This document shows positions 52,910 through 63,577 of a DNA stretch of 64,000 nt, piece after piece. The translations under genes were made by a program, and so were the position numbers. Position 1 is the first letter of the stretch, and each line of letters opens with the position of its first letter. This stretch comes from Polynucleobacter parvulilacunae (GTDB lineage: Bacteria; Pseudomonadota; Gammaproteobacteria; Burkholderiales; Burkholderiaceae), in assembly GCF_018881715.1 (NCBI RefSeq), contig NZ_JACVPW010000001.1, positions 459,337 to 523,336 on the forward strand. The letters are read 5' to 3'. The notes under the pieces were generated by a model, which saw only the letters and a list, made by a program, of their open reading frames with translations, made no database searches and was not told where the DNA came from.

Positions 52910-54133
52910 ATGAAGTTAAAGCAAATAACCGCATGTCTGGTTGCGGCCACCATGTTTGGTTCAAACCCAGTGTTTGCACAAGGCGGATCAAAAGTAAGTG
53001 GTGATGTTGTAAAGATTGGTGTATTGACCGACCTCTCTTCAACTTACTCTGATTTGGCTGGTCCTGGTGCGGTAATTGCAGCAAAGATGGCCATTGCCGA
53101 TTTTTCTAAAGATGGCACAGTGATTGGCAAGAAGATTGAGCTCGTTAGTGCTGATCACCAAAACAAGGCTGATATTGCTGCAAATAAAGCGCGTGAATGG
53201 TATGACAAAGACGGCGTAGACGTTATTGTTGAGTTGGTTTCAACCAACGTAGCTTTAGCTGTAATGGAAGTTGCCGAACAAAAGAACAAGATTACTTTGG
53301 TTTCTGGCGCGGGCTCTTTAACCATTACCAATGAAAAATGTACACCAAACAATGTGCATTGGGCTTATGACACTTATGCGCTGTCAAATGGCACAGGCAA
53401 GGCAGTTGTAAAGCAGGGCAAAAAGAATTGGTACTTTATTACTGCTGACTATGCTTTTGGCGCAGCACTTGAGAAAGATGCGACAGCTGTTGTGACTGCT
53501 AATGGCGGTAAAGTTTTGGGCACCAGCAAACACCCTTTCCCCAATAGCGATTTCTCTTCATACCTTTTAAAGGCGCAAGCTAGTGGTGCAGATGTAGTTG
53601 CTTTGGCAAATGCCGGTCAAGATACTATCAACACCGTTAAGCAGGCCTCTGAGTTTGGTATCAACAAAAAGCAAACGGTTGTTCCCTTATTGATGTTTAT
53701 CTCCGACGTGCATTCTTTGGGCCTTCCTGCCGCACAGGGTATGTACCTTACAGAGGGCTTCTATTGGGACAAGGATGACAAGACCCGCGCATTCTCCAAG
53801 CGCTTTATCTTGCAACACAAGCGTATGCCAACCATGGTTCAGGCTGGCGTTTACTCCTCCGTTCTTGCTTATTTGAATGCGGTTCAAAAAGCCGGTACAG
53901 ACGATACGCAAGCTGTAATGAAGGCGCTTAAATCAACCAACATCGATGATGGCCTCTTTAAAGGCAAAATTCGTGCGGATGGTAAGTTTGAGCATGATAT
54001 GTATTTGTTGGAAGTGAAGAAACCGGCTGACTCTAAGAGCCCGTGGGATTACTACAATGTGCGCGCGACGATCCCGGCTGCTGAAGCAACTTTGCCGCTT
54101 TCGCAATCGAAGTGCAAGTTAGTTAATAAGTAA
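52910..54133 (+). CDS. ABC transporter substrate-binding protein (LivK-like)
   Basis: A 407-residue periplasmic protein with signal peptide (QITACLVAATMFGSNPVFAQ). Type I periplasmic-binding fold: VKIGVLTDLSSTYSDLAGPGAVIAAKMAIADF, GKKIELVSADHQNKADIAANKAREW, the inter-lobe VVALANAGQDTINTVKQASEFG. Such proteins bind amino acids, amides, urea or aromatic acids; the ligand is not inferable. Ribosome site AGGAGA before ATG 52,910. It sits in the middle of its ABC operon. Confidence 0.9.
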   Translation: MKLKQITACLVAATMFGSNPVFAQGGSKVSGDVVKIGVLTDLSSTYSDLAGPGAVIAAKMAIADFSKDGTVIGKKIELVSADHQNKADIAANKAREWYDKDGVDVIVELVSTNVALAVMEVAEQKNKITLVSGAGSLTITNEKCTPNNVHWAYDTYALSNGTGKAVVKQGKKNWYFITADYAFGAALEKDATAVVTANGGKVLGTSKHPFPNSDFSSYLLKAQASGADVVALANAGQDTINTVKQASEFGINKKQTVVPLLMFISDVHSLGLPAAQGMYLTEGFYWDKDDKTRAFSKRFILQHKRMPTMVQAGVYSSVLAYLNAVQKAGTDDTQAVMKALKSTNIDDGLFKGKIRADGKFEHDMYLLEVKKPADSKSPWDYYNVRATIPAAEATLPLSQSKCKLVNK

Positions 54134-54151
54134 GAAATTTAGAAATCAAGA

Positions 54152-55072
54152 ATGTTTGAACTTCTCGGAATTACCCCTCAAGGGCTGGTAGCCCAGCTCT
54201 TGGTGGGGCTTATTAATGGCTCGTTCTATGCCATATTGAGCTTGGGATTGGCCATCATTTTTGGCCTTCTCAACATTATTAATTTTGCACATGGTGCTCA
54301 ATACACTATGGGCGCATTTATTGCGTGGATTGGCTTAACTCAGATTAGCCAATGGCTAGGCTTTCCTGATCTATCTATTAATTATTGGTTTGCTCTCATT
54401 ATTGTTCCATTGGTTCTGGCTGGTTTTGGCTTAATTCTGGAGCGCACAATGTTGCGCCGCCTGTACCATCTTGATCACCTATATGGTTTGTTGCTGACTT
54501 TTGGTTTGGCTCTCATTATTGAGGGCATGTTCCGTCATTGGTATGGCATCTCTGGTGAGAGCTACCCAGCTCCGGAGTTATTGCAGGGGGCGATTCCTTT
54601 AGAGTCGCTCGGCATCATCTTGCCGAAGTATCGCGTCTGGGTTGTGGTCATTTCTATGGCGGTATGTTTCTCCACCTGGTATGTTATTGAAAGAACCAAG
54701 TTGGGCGCCTATTTGCGTGCCGGTACTGAAAACCCTAAATTGCTACAAGCCTTTGGTATTAATGTTCCGCTAATGATTTCCTTGGCCTACGCTTATGGCG
54801 TTGGCTTGGCTGGTTTTGCTGGAGTATTGGCGGCCCCGATTTTCCAAGTAAACCCACTCATGGGTTCCAACCTCATCATCGTTGTTTTTGCGGTGGTTGT
54901 AATTGGCGGCATGGGCTCCATCATGGGCGCCATCCTTACAGGCTTGGGTTTGGGGCTTGTTGAAGGCCTCACTAAAGTTTTTTATCCAGAGGCTTCTGGC
55001 GTTGTGATTTTTGTGATCATGGCAATTGTGTTGTTGATTCGTCCTGCTGGACTGTTTGGGCGGGAGAAATAA
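54152..55072 (+). CDS. Branched-chain amino acid type ABC permease 1 (LivH-like)
   Basis: A 306-residue membrane protein with eight or more helices. LivH features: LLVGLINGSFYAILSLGLAIIFGLLNIINFAHGAQYTMGAF, ERTMLRRLY...GLLLTFGLALIIEGMFRHWYG, and the ATPase-coupling loop GAYLRAGTENPKLLQAFGINV. Forms the channel with the LivM-like protein. Cotranscribed; spacing 18 bases after the binding protein. Confidence 0.92.
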   Translation: MFELLGITPQGLVAQLLVGLINGSFYAILSLGLAIIFGLLNIINFAHGAQYTMGAFIAWIGLTQISQWLGFPDLSINYWFALIIVPLVLAGFGLILERTMLRRLYHLDHLYGLLLTFGLALIIEGMFRHWYGISGESYPAPELLQGAIPLESLGIILPKYRVWVVVISMAVCFSTWYVIERTKLGAYLRAGTENPKLLQAFGINVPLMISLAYAYGVGLAGFAGVLAAPIFQVNPLMGSNLIIVVFAVVVIGGMGSIMGAILTGLGLGLVEGLTKVFYPEASGVVIFVIMAIVLLIRPAGLFGREK

Positions 55073-55074
55073 AC

Positions 55075-56004
55075 ATGAACCCAAAAACAAAATTGCTTTA
55101 CGGCATATTAGTGTTGATTGCCTTGCTGCTGCCATTCCAGGATTTTATTTATCTCGTGTTTGCAATGAAGGTATTGTGCTTCGCCCTTTTTGCCTGTGCA
55201 TTTAATTTGTTACTCGGTTTTACCGGCTTACTGTCTTTCGGTCATGCCGCCTTCTTTGGAACTGCTGCCTACATTACTGCGTACTTCTGTAAAGAGGCGG
55301 GCCTCTCGCCGGAATTGGGAATTATCTTGGGTGTCTTGGGTTCTGGCGTTCTGGGTTTTTTAATTGGAGCGCTCGCGATTCGCAGACAAGGCATTTACTT
55401 TGCGATGGTTACCTTAGCTTTGTCGCAAATGGTTTACTTCTTAGCCGTTCAGCTTCCATTCACAGGTGGAGAAGATGGCATTCAGGGGGTTCCTCGCGGC
55501 ATGTTATTTGGCTTGATTGACCTAAAAGATGATGTTGCGATGTATTACTTCGTTTTAGCCGTTTTCTTGTTTGGCTTTGCTGTGATCATGCGTGCAGTGC
55601 ACTCCCCATTCGGGCAGGTTCTTAAGGCAATTCGTGAGAATGAACCGCGCGCCATTTCGCTTGGTTACGATGTTGATCGATTCAAGTTAATGTCTTTTGT
55701 AATTTCTGCCGCCCTTGCTGGTTTGGCTGGATCAATGAAGTCTTTGGTGTTCCAGTTAGCAACCTTGACTGATGTTCATTGGCACATGTCAGGCGAAGTG
55801 GTGTTGATGACCTTGCTTGGGGGCATGGGCACTATTCTTGGTCCTGTAGTTGGTGCTGGAATTGTTGTTGGTCTGCAAAACTATCTAGCAAACATCGGCT
55901 CTTGGAGCACCATTGCAACCGGATTTATTTTTGTGATTTGCGTTTTAGCATTTCGTCGTGGCGTTGTTGGTGAAATTACCGCGCACTTCAAAAACAAAAA
56001 CTAA
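55075..56004 (+). CDS. Branched-chain amino acid type ABC permease 2 (LivM-like)
   Basis: A 309-residue membrane protein. LivM features: NLLLGFTGLLSFGHAAFFGTAAYITAYF, RRQGIYFAMVTLALSQMVYFLA, and the coupling segment SPFGQVLKAIRENEPRAISLGYDVDRFKLMSFVISAALAGLAGS. Last gene of the operon, two bases after the LivH-like stop, followed by a strong hairpin at 56,028-56,056. Confidence 0.92.
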   Translation: MNPKTKLLYGILVLIALLLPFQDFIYLVFAMKVLCFALFACAFNLLLGFTGLLSFGHAAFFGTAAYITAYFCKEAGLSPELGIILGVLGSGVLGFLIGALAIRRQGIYFAMVTLALSQMVYFLAVQLPFTGGEDGIQGVPRGMLFGLIDLKDDVAMYYFVLAVFLFGFAVIMRAVHSPFGQVLKAIRENEPRAISLGYDVDRFKLMSFVISAALAGLAGSMKSLVFQLATLTDVHWHMSGEVVLMTLLGGMGTILGPVVGAGIVVGLQNYLANIGSWSTIATGFIFVICVLAFRRGVVGEITAHFKNKN

Positions 56005-56027
56005 TTTCCTTTTATTATTTGGTTTTG

Positions 56028-56056
56028 GTACGGCGCGGATTTTAAAAGCGCCGTAC
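56028..56056 (+). terminator. Hairpin after the ABC transporter operon
   Basis: GTACGGCGC (56,028-56,036) pairs perfectly with GCGCCGTAC (56,048-56,056). The tail (TCATTTAATT) is only moderately T-rich, so it may be a weak terminator or an mRNA end-stabiliser. Confidence 0.65.
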
Positions 56057-56118
56057 TCATTTAATTAAAAGAGACTCCCATCGAATTTTCTATTTACATT
56101 TGGCCACTGCTTTTAGCG

Positions 56119-56856
56119 ATGGCCTTCTTTGCTGGGCTGGTGGATGCAGTGGCTGGCGGCGGCGGCTTGATTCAGGTGCCCGCACTGTTTGCGGCCTATC
56201 CTGATGCTCCTCCCGCAACACTGCTTGCAACCAATAAACTGGGTTCTGTTGGGGGGACTCTGAATGCTGCACGCAAATATTTGCGTCATGTTTCTTTGCC
56301 TTGGGCGCTGGTTGGTCCGGCAATTGTTGCGGCTTTTGTAGGTTCGCTTATCGGCGCAGGCGCTGTGAGTCACTTTCCTGCAGAGCCTTTGCGAAAAGCC
56401 CTTCCCTTTGTTTTGGTTTTTTTATTAATCTATACCTGGTTTCAACCTTCACTAGGTGAGGCTCATGCGCCAAAGGCAGTGAGTCCGTATCAACAACTTA
56501 AGGCTTTGTTGCTCGGTCTTGTTATTGGCTTTTATGACGGCTTCTTTGGTCCCGGTACTGGTAGCTTTTTGCTTTTTGGGTTTGTGCGCTTTTTTAGTTT
56601 TGATTTCTTGCACGCCTCTGCCGCTACAAAATTGGTGAATGTGGCGACTAATTTAGCGGCCATCTTAATGTTGGCGAGTCTTGGGCAAATTAATTGGACC
56701 CTTGGCTGTGCAATGATGGTTGCTAATATTGTTGGCAGTCAGTTTGGCAGTCGACTCGCAATCAAGCATGGCAGCGCTTTTGTCAGAAAGGCTTTTTTGG
56801 TTATTGTGACCGTTCTGATATTGAAGTCAGCCTGGAATGCTTATTTCATCAACTAA
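56119..56856 (+). CDS. TSUP (TauE/SafE, YfcA-like) permease
   Basis: At least 245 residues, about eight helices. The motif FFAGLVDAVAGGGGLIQVPALFAA and its repeat GFYDGFFGPGTGSFLLFGFVRF are those of YfcA-type TSUP proteins; substrate unknown. The start is unclear: ATG 56,119 lacks a ribosome site and would cut into the first helix. In frame 13 codons earlier, an ATC at 56,080 has AAAGAGA at ideal distance and would restore PIEFSIYIWPLLLA as the N-terminus. Either a rare ATC start, a mutated ATG or a sequencing error is possible. Confidence 0.85.
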   Translation: MAFFAGLVDAVAGGGGLIQVPALFAAYPDAPPATLLATNKLGSVGGTLNAARKYLRHVSLPWALVGPAIVAAFVGSLIGAGAVSHFPAEPLRKALPFVLVFLLIYTWFQPSLGEAHAPKAVSPYQQLKALLLGLVIGFYDGFFGPGTGSFLLFGFVRFFSFDFLHASAATKLVNVATNLAAILMLASLGQINWTLGCAMMVANIVGSQFGSRLAIKHGSAFVRKAFLVIVTVLILKSAWNAYFIN

Positions 56857-56907
56857 ATCAATAACTTAGAAATTGTAGACTCCTTTTCTGAGGTTTTTGA
56901 TGTATTT

Positions 56908-56923
56908 TGTTTCACGTGAAACA
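56908..56923. promoter_or_regulatory. parS site 1
   Basis: TGTTTCACGTGAAACA, a perfect 16-bp match to the bacterial parS consensus, 40 bases before mnmG. It is the centromere-like site bound by ParB, encoded 3.4 kb downstream. Confidence 0.97.
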
Positions 56924-56962
56924 AACAAAATGCTATGATCATCGCCCTATCTGAGGCAAATC

Positions 56963-58885
56963 ATGCGTTATTCCAAAAGTTTTGATGTCATCGTAGTTGG
57001 CGGCGGTCACGCCGGGACTGAGGCCGCCCTGGCATCTGCGCGCATGGGTTGCGACACCCTATTAATTACTCACAGCATTGAAAATCTTGGCGCCATGAGT
57101 TGTAACCCCTCCATCGGTGGAATTGGTAAAGGCCATTTAGTAAAAGAAATTGATGCGATGGGTGGCGCCATGGCTGCAGCTACAGATGAGGCTGGCATTC
57201 AGTTTCGTATTCTCAACTCCAGCAAAGGGCCTGCTGTTCGAGCGACCCGTGCCCAGGGCGATAGGATTTTATATAAGGCTGCTATTCGACGTCGTCTTGA
57301 AAACCAGCCTAATTTAAGTCTATTTCAGGCTGCTGTTGATGACCTATTGGTTGGGGGTGATGAGGTACAAGGCGTTGTCACGCAAATGGGCCTAGAGTTT
57401 ATGGCCAAAAGGGTTGTGCTTACTGCAGGCACCTTTTTGGATGGAAAGATCCACGTTGGATTAAATAATTATGCTGGAGGTCGCGCGGGTGATCCGGCAG
57501 CGGTTTCTTTGTCTGCTAGGTTAAAAGAGCTAAAGCTTCCTCAGGGCAGACTAAAAACTGGCACCCCACCCCGCATCGACGGAAGAACGATTGATTTCTC
57601 AGTCATGCTGGAGCAGCCGGGGGACTTAGACCCTGTGCCAGTGTTCTCTTATTTGGGCCGTCCAGAGCAGCATCCCAAGCAGGTTCCTTGCTGGATCTCT
57701 CATACAAACGAAAGGACTCACGACATTATTCGGGGTGGTTTAGACCGTTCGCCCATGTATACCGGAGTCATTGAGGGGGTTGGTCCGCGCTACTGCCCTT
57801 CTATTGAAGACAAAATTCATCGTTTTGCCTCCAGAAACAGCCATCAGATCTTCTTGGAGCCAGAGGGCTTAACAACGAATGAGTTTTATCCCAATGGGAT
57901 ATCTACCAGCTTGCCATTCGATGTTCAATGGGATTTGGTACGAAGTATCCGGGGCATGGAGTCTGCGGTGATCGTTCGCCCGGGTTATGCCATTGAGTAT
58001 GACTTCTTTGATCCTCGCCAATTGCGTCACAGCCTCGAGACAAGGGTGATTGCTGGGTTGTATTTTGCCGGCCAGATAAATGGCACCACTGGTTATGAAG
58101 AGGCTGCAGCACAGGGTATGTTGGCGGGTATTAACGCTGGCTTGGCGGCTCAAGGTAAAGAACCTTGGCTACCTAAGCGCAGTGAATCCTATATTGGCGT
58201 TTTGGTGGATGACCTGATTACTCGCGGGGTTCAGGAGCCATATCGAATGTTTACAAGTCGCGCTGAATATCGCCTAAGCCTGCGTGAAGATAATGCCGAT
58301 ATGCGCTTAACAGGGATTGGGCGGGAGCTAGGCCTGGTGGACGATCATCGTTGGGAAGTGTTTTGCAGAAAACAAGAGGCTGTTTCACGTGAAACATCTC
58401 GTTTGCAGGACATTTGGATTGGCCCCAAACACGATGCAGCCGCCTTGGTTTCCCAATTATTGGGACAAGACCTGTCCCACGAGTGCAATTTAACGGAGTT
58501 GTTGAGGCGTCCGGGCGTTACTTACGAGGCCGTCACCGCTTTGGGTAATGGAATCTGGGCCCCTGAAACTCTGGACGAAGATCTTGGTTTGGCGGCTCAA
58601 ATCAGTGACCAGGTTGAGATCTCGATCAAATACCAGGGTTATATTGACCGTCAGGCGACAGAAATTGCTCGTCAAGAACACAATGAGACATTCCCGCTGC
58701 CCGAGGCGCTCGATTATGCGCAGGTTGTTGGTTTATCAAAAGAAGTTCAGCAAAAGCTGAATTTGCATAAGCCCGAAACTTTGGGTCAAGCAGGCCGTAT
58801 TTCAGGGGTAACTCCTGCAGCCCTCTCCCTCTTGTTGGTGCATCTGAAAAAGGGCTTGGGACGCGCTCAAGAAACGCATGAGTGA
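56963..58885 (+). CDS. mnmG: tRNA modification enzyme MnmG (GidA)
   Basis: A 640-residue flavoprotein: FAD motif [21 protein letters not shown], the [23 protein letters not shown] cysteine block near residue 47, [16 protein letters not shown] with the second catalytic cysteine-region context, [18 protein letters not shown] and the C-terminal helical domain ([12 protein letters not shown]). With MnmE it modifies U34 of tRNAs. A parS site lies inside the gene at 58,381. First gene of the mnmG-rsmG-parA-parB run; overlaps rsmG by eight bases. Confidence 0.97.
   Translation: MRYSKSFDVIVVGGGHAGTEAALASARMGCDTLLITHSIENLGAMSCNPSIGGIGKGHLVKEIDAMGGAMAAATDEAGIQFRILNSSKGPAVRATRAQGDRILYKAAIRRRLENQPNLSLFQAAVDDLLVGGDEVQGVVTQMGLEFMAKRVVLTAGTFLDGKIHVGLNNYAGGRAGDPAAVSLSARLKELKLPQGRLKTGTPPRIDGRTIDFSVMLEQPGDLDPVPVFSYLGRPEQHPKQVPCWISHTNERTHDIIRGGLDRSPMYTGVIEGVGPRYCPSIEDKIHRFASRNSHQIFLEPEGLTTNEFYPNGISTSLPFDVQWDLVRSIRGMESAVIVRPGYAIEYDFFDPRQLRHSLETRVIAGLYFAGQINGTTGYEEAAAQGMLAGINAGLAAQGKEPWLPKRSESYIGVLVDDLITRGVQEPYRMFTSRAEYRLSLREDNADMRLTGIGRELGLVDDHRWEVFCRKQEAVSRETSRLQDIWIGPKHDAAALVSQLLGQDLSHECNLTELLRRPGVTYEAVTALGNGIWAPETLDEDLGLAAQISDQVEISIKYQGYIDRQATEIARQEHNETFPLPEALDYAQVVGLSKEVQQKLNLHKPETLGQAGRISGVTPAALSLLLVHLKKGLGRAQETHE
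58381..58396. promoter_or_regulatory. parS site 2 (inside mnmG)
   Basis: A second perfect TGTTTCACGTGAAACA, 1.47 kb after the first, within the mnmG coding sequence, where it encodes V-S-R-E-T in the C-terminal domain. Coding parS sites near parAB are known; two in 1.5 kb would seed a ParB cluster next to oriC. Confidence 0.97.
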
Positions 58886-59546
58886 GGGGCTCCTTGCTTT
58901 AGGAATTGAGGATCTTGGCCTCAAATTAAGCTCGACCAATATTGCTGATCTAGAGCTATTTTTGCAGGAAATGGGGCGCTGGAATCAGGTCCACAACCTC
59001 ACAGCAATTGAGGGCGAGAAAGATTCTATTAGGCTGCATCTAATTGATTCTATTGCGGTTTTACCAGTATTAAGGCAGTTTTTAAGGGGCCCCTCACCCA
59101 AGATTGCAGATCTTGGTTCCGGGGGTGGGCTGCCAGCGATTCCTATTGCCATTGTTCAGCCGGAGTGGCAGCTTTCACTCATTGAGGCCATCCGCAAGAA
59201 GACGGCATTTCTGCAACATGTGCGTGGAAAATTAAAACTTAAAAATATTGAAGTGCTCTGTGAGCGTGTGGAAGATGCTGCAGTGCAACAACCAGCACAA
59301 TTTGATGCGGTGATTTCTCGTGCATTTACCAATCTCGCTCGTTTCTTAGACTTATCGTTACCCTTCTTAAAGCCCGATGGCTTGGTATTTGCTATGAAAG
59401 CTAAGCGTGCAGACGATGAAATGAAAGATGTTTCCATGGATGATTGGCGCTTGGTCGCCGATGAGCCCCTGCATATTCCGAATTTAGCGGTGGAGCGACG
59501 CCTTTTGGTGTTATCCCCCGTGAGAAAATCCACCCTCACCTCTTAA
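58878..59546 (+). CDS. rsmG: 16S rRNA m7G527 methyltransferase RsmG (GidB)
   Basis: A 222-residue SAM methyltransferase: [33 protein letters not shown] motif [40 protein letters not shown], and [22 protein letters not shown]. It methylates G527 of 16S rRNA; loss gives low-level streptomycin resistance. The start lies within the mnmG end, so translation is coupled. Confidence 0.95.
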   Translation: MSEGLLALGIEDLGLKLSSTNIADLELFLQEMGRWNQVHNLTAIEGEKDSIRLHLIDSIAVLPVLRQFLRGPSPKIADLGSGGGLPAIPIAIVQPEWQLSLIEAIRKKTAFLQHVRGKLKLKNIEVLCERVEDAAVQQPAQFDAVISRAFTNLARFLDLSLPFLKPDGLVFAMKAKRADDEMKDVSMDDWRLVADEPLHIPNLAVERRLLVLSPVRKSTLTS

Positions 59547-59564
59547 GTAGACCCAAAAGTAGCT

Positions 59565-60335
59565 ATGGCAAAAATATTCTGTATCGCAAATCAAAAAGGT
59601 GGCGTTGGCAAGACCACTACCGCGGTTAATTTGGCTGCAGGTTTGGCTGGACTGCAACAGCGCGTGTTGTTGGTGGATCTTGATCCTCAGGGTAATGCCA
59701 CTATGGGTTCTGGCGTAGAAAAGGCAGACTTAAGCACAAGCGTTTACCAAGTTTTAATTGGTATGTCGTCAGTCAAAGAATGTGCGCAGCGTTGTGAAAG
59801 CTCTGGGTACGACGTACTGCCCGCTAATCGCGATTTAGCTGGTGCCGAAATTGAACTGGTCGATTTAGATTTGCGCGAAGTGCGCTTGAAAGATGCGCTT
59901 GCGCACATAGCGAATGATTATGATTTTATTTTGATTGATTGCCCACCCGCTTTGTCATTGTTAACACTCAATGGATTGTGCGCAGCAAACGGCGTGATCG
60001 TTCCAATGCAATGTGAATATTTTGCGTTAGAAGGCTTGTCGGATTTGGTGAACACTATCAAACAAGTACACGCGAATTTGAATCCCGATTTAGTCATCAT
60101 TGGTTTGTTGCGCGTGATGTTTGATGCGCGCATGACTTTGCAGCAACAAGTTTCGGATCAACTCCTTGAGCACTTTGGTGACAAAGTGTTTAAGACAATT
60201 ATTCCGCGCAACGTGCGACTCGCCGAAGCCCCTTCTTACGGGCTTCCTGGTGTAGCTTTCGATAAATCATCGCGTGGCGCAAAAGCCTATTTAGAGTTTG
60301 GTGCCGAAATGGTTGAGCGCATCAAACAGATGTAA
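59565..60335 (+). CDS. parA: Chromosome partitioning ATPase ParA (Soj)
   Basis: A 256-residue ATPase with the deviant Walker A KGGVGKTTTAVNLAAGLA near residue 11, LLVDLDPQGNATMGSG, and Walker B-like FILIDCPPALSLLTLNGL. No N-terminal helix-turn-helix, so it is the chromosomal type. It drives origin segregation with ParB. Between rsmG and parB. Confidence 0.96.
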   Translation: MAKIFCIANQKGGVGKTTTAVNLAAGLAGLQQRVLLVDLDPQGNATMGSGVEKADLSTSVYQVLIGMSSVKECAQRCESSGYDVLPANRDLAGAEIELVDLDLREVRLKDALAHIANDYDFILIDCPPALSLLTLNGLCAANGVIVPMQCEYFALEGLSDLVNTIKQVHANLNPDLVIIGLLRVMFDARMTLQQQVSDQLLEHFGDKVFKTIIPRNVRLAEAPSYGLPGVAFDKSSRGAKAYLEFGAEMVERIKQM

Positions 60336-60359
60336 TTCCCAGAAAGAAAAATAACGATC

Positions 60360-61250
60360 ATGGTTGCTATTAAGAAAAAAGGTTTGGGTAGAGGGCTTGA
60401 AGCCTTGCTTGGAGAAAAGACTCAGCAAGCAAGTTCTTCTACTGATATCAATCGATTGCCGCTAACCGCTTTGCAAGCAGGCAAATATCAGCCGCGTCAA
60501 AAAATGGAAGCAGGCGCGCTACAAGAGCTGGCAGAAAGTATTCATGAGCAAGGTGTGATGCAGCCTTTGTTGGTGCGTTTAGTTTCACCAGGTAAGTATG
60601 AAATTATTGCGGGCGAAAGACGCTTTCGCGCAGCAACTATTGCGGGCTTAAAAGAAGTCCCTGTTTTAGTTTCTGGGGCTAATGACCAAGCTGCCGCTGC
60701 AATGGCTTTGGTAGAAAACATGCAGCGTGAGGATTTAAACCCTCTTGAAGAGTCACAGGGTTTAGCTAGATTGATTGAAGAGTTTGGCTTTACGCATGAG
60801 CAAGCAGCAAAAGCGGTAGGCAAATCTCGCAGTGCTATTACCAACTTATTGCGTCTTGCTCAGCTAGCAAAGCCGGTCCAGGCCATGCTGCTGGCTGGCG
60901 ACATAGATATGGGCCATGCCCGTGCGATCTTACCCCTGCCAGGCTCTAGCCAGGTTGCTTTAGCCCAAAGAATCGCTGCCCAGGGACTATCAGTTCGTGA
61001 AGCAGAGCGTATGACAGCAGCTTTAGTGATTGCGGGCGGTCAAATAGGCGACAAAAAAGCGAAAAGTAAGCCCAGCAGCCCTTCGCCAAGCTCAGATCCA
61101 GATATGCAGCGCTTGACTCAAGAAATAGCAGATTTGATTGGTTTAAGCGCTCAATTTAAGCTTAAAGGTAAGGGCGGGGAGCTCATACTCCGCTTTAGCC
61201 AATTTGATGAGCTTGATTCCTTGTTAAAAAAGTTGGGCATTGAGTCTTAA
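60360..61250 (+). CDS. parB: Chromosome partitioning protein ParB (Spo0J)
   Basis: A 296-residue protein. The N-terminal basic LGRGLEALL motif interacts with ParA; the CTPase/clamp domain shows YQPRQKME, GERRFRAATIAGLKEVPVLV and LVENMQREDLNPLEESQGLARLIEEFG; the HTH contains AKAVGKSRSAITNLLRLAQL; the C-terminal dimer domain ends the protein (LILRFSQFDELDSLLKKLG). It binds the two parS sites upstream. Confidence 0.96.
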   Translation: MVAIKKKGLGRGLEALLGEKTQQASSSTDINRLPLTALQAGKYQPRQKMEAGALQELAESIHEQGVMQPLLVRLVSPGKYEIIAGERRFRAATIAGLKEVPVLVSGANDQAAAAMALVENMQREDLNPLEESQGLARLIEEFGFTHEQAAKAVGKSRSAITNLLRLAQLAKPVQAMLLAGDIDMGHARAILPLPGSSQVALAQRIAAQGLSVREAERMTAALVIAGGQIGDKKAKSKPSSPSPSSDPDMQRLTQEIADLIGLSAQFKLKGKGGELILRFSQFDELDSLLKKLGIES

Positions 61251-61310
61251 GTTATACAGAAAAATGTACCCAAATCCTTTGACATATTGCAGTGCAAACA
61301 TTAAACTTTC

Positions 61311-61814
61311 GTGGCTAAATTGATTCCTCAAAAAAATCACTTTTCCGAGTTAAATGAATGGGATGAGCCCGAAGAAGAAGTCATTCGGGTCTACAGCAAA
61401 GAAGAGATTGTTGCGCTGCAGCAAAGCGATGCAACAAAGTACCGCGCCCTTTCACCTTGGAAAATTGTTTTGGCCCAAGTGTTGATTACGGCTATCAGCA
61501 TGGTGTTTTGGTCAATTTTTGGGGAGCCGGTAGGGGTAAGCCTTTATACTCAGTCGGCCTTTTTAGGTGGTTTAATTAGCGTCTTGCCTTCAACCCTGTT
61601 TTTAGCAAGGTTGGAATTAGCAAAAAAATCGCAAAGATTAAATCCAGGAAGTTTTTTGGCGGCATTAGTTTCTGGCGAATTTATCAAAATCGTCGTGACG
61701 CTGATGTTGTTTGTAGGGATTGCTTATTACGTCCCTGGCGTGCTTTGGGTCCCCTTGTTGGTGACTTACCTGCTTGCCCTGAAGTGTGTGTGGCTGGCGT
61801 GGTTGTGGCGCTAA
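61311..61814 (+). CDS. atpI: ATP synthase subunit I (AtpI)
   Basis: A 167-residue protein starting at GTG 61,311. Acidic N-terminal region (NEWDEPEEEVIRVYSKEEI), then four helices (about residues 48-68, 77-98, 112-135 and 137-160). Position directly before atpB and the four-helix layout identify AtpI, which helps c-ring assembly. Sequence is poorly conserved in this family, so position carries much of the assignment. Confidence 0.8.
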   Translation: MAKLIPQKNHFSELNEWDEPEEEVIRVYSKEEIVALQQSDATKYRALSPWKIVLAQVLITAISMVFWSIFGEPVGVSLYTQSAFLGGLISVLPSTLFLARLELAKKSQRLNPGSFLAALVSGEFIKIVVTLMLFVGIAYYVPGVLWVPLLVTYLLALKCVWLAWLWR

Positions 61815-61851
61815 GTAGTGACAATTGAGATTGAAACAAAGGACTAGTTAA

Positions 61852-62730
<879 letters not shown>

Positions 62731-62745
62731 GATTTTTATTTTTAA

Positions 62746-63042
<297 letters not shown>

Positions 63043-63053
63043 TTGTTTTGGCG

Positions 63054-63075
63054 TGGATGACCAAGAGGTCATCCA
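63054..63075 (+). promoter_or_regulatory. Intercistronic hairpin between atpE and atpF
   Basis: TGGATGACC (63,054-63,062), loop AAGA, GGTCATCCA (63,067-63,075): a perfect nine-base stem without a T-run, so not a simple terminator. It could protect the atpE mRNA end or tune expression, fitting the excess of subunit c needed over b. Confidence 0.75.
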
Positions 63076-63105
63076 ACTGTTCTCAACAATACTGAAAGGA
63101 ATATC

Positions 63106-63576
63106 GTGAATCTGAACGCGACCCTATTCGCGCAAATGATCGTTTTCTTCGTCTTATGGTGGGTTGTTGCACGTTTTGTGTGGCCACCGCTTGTTAAGGC
63201 GTTAGATGAGCGTTCAAGCAAAATTGCTGATGGTTTAGCTGCTGCCGAGCGCGGTAAAGAAGCACTCGCACTAGCCAGCAATGAAGCTGAGCAAGAATTA
63301 ACAAAAGCACGCCAAGAAGGTGTTCAACGCGTTGCTGAAGCTGAAAAACGTGCACAAATGTCAGCCGAAGAAATTCGCGCTAACGCACAAGCTGAAGCCG
63401 CTCGAATCATTTCTCAAGCGCAGCAAGATGCAGCTCAACAAGTTACACGCGCACGTGAAGTGTTGCGTGCTGAAGTTGCCCTGCTTGCTGTTAAAGGCGC
63501 TGAGCAAATTTTGCGTCGTGAAGTTGATGCAAAAGCTCATGGGCAATTACTTGACCAACTAAAGGCAGAACTTTGA
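63106..63576 (+). CDS. atpF: ATP synthase subunit b
   Basis: A 156-residue protein starting at GTG 63,106: one N-terminal helix ([27 protein letters not shown]) and a long charged coiled coil ([38 protein letters not shown]...), the peripheral-stalk b subunit, of normal length. Ends two bases before atpH starts. Confidence 0.95.
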   Translation: MNLNATLFAQMIVFFVLWWVVARFVWPPLVKALDERSSKIADGLAAAERGKEALALASNEAEQELTKARQEGVQRVAEAEKRAQMSAEEIRANAQAEAARIISQAQQDAAQQVTRAREVLRAEVALLAVKGAEQILRREVDAKAHGQLLDQLKAEL

Positions 63577-63577
63577 T

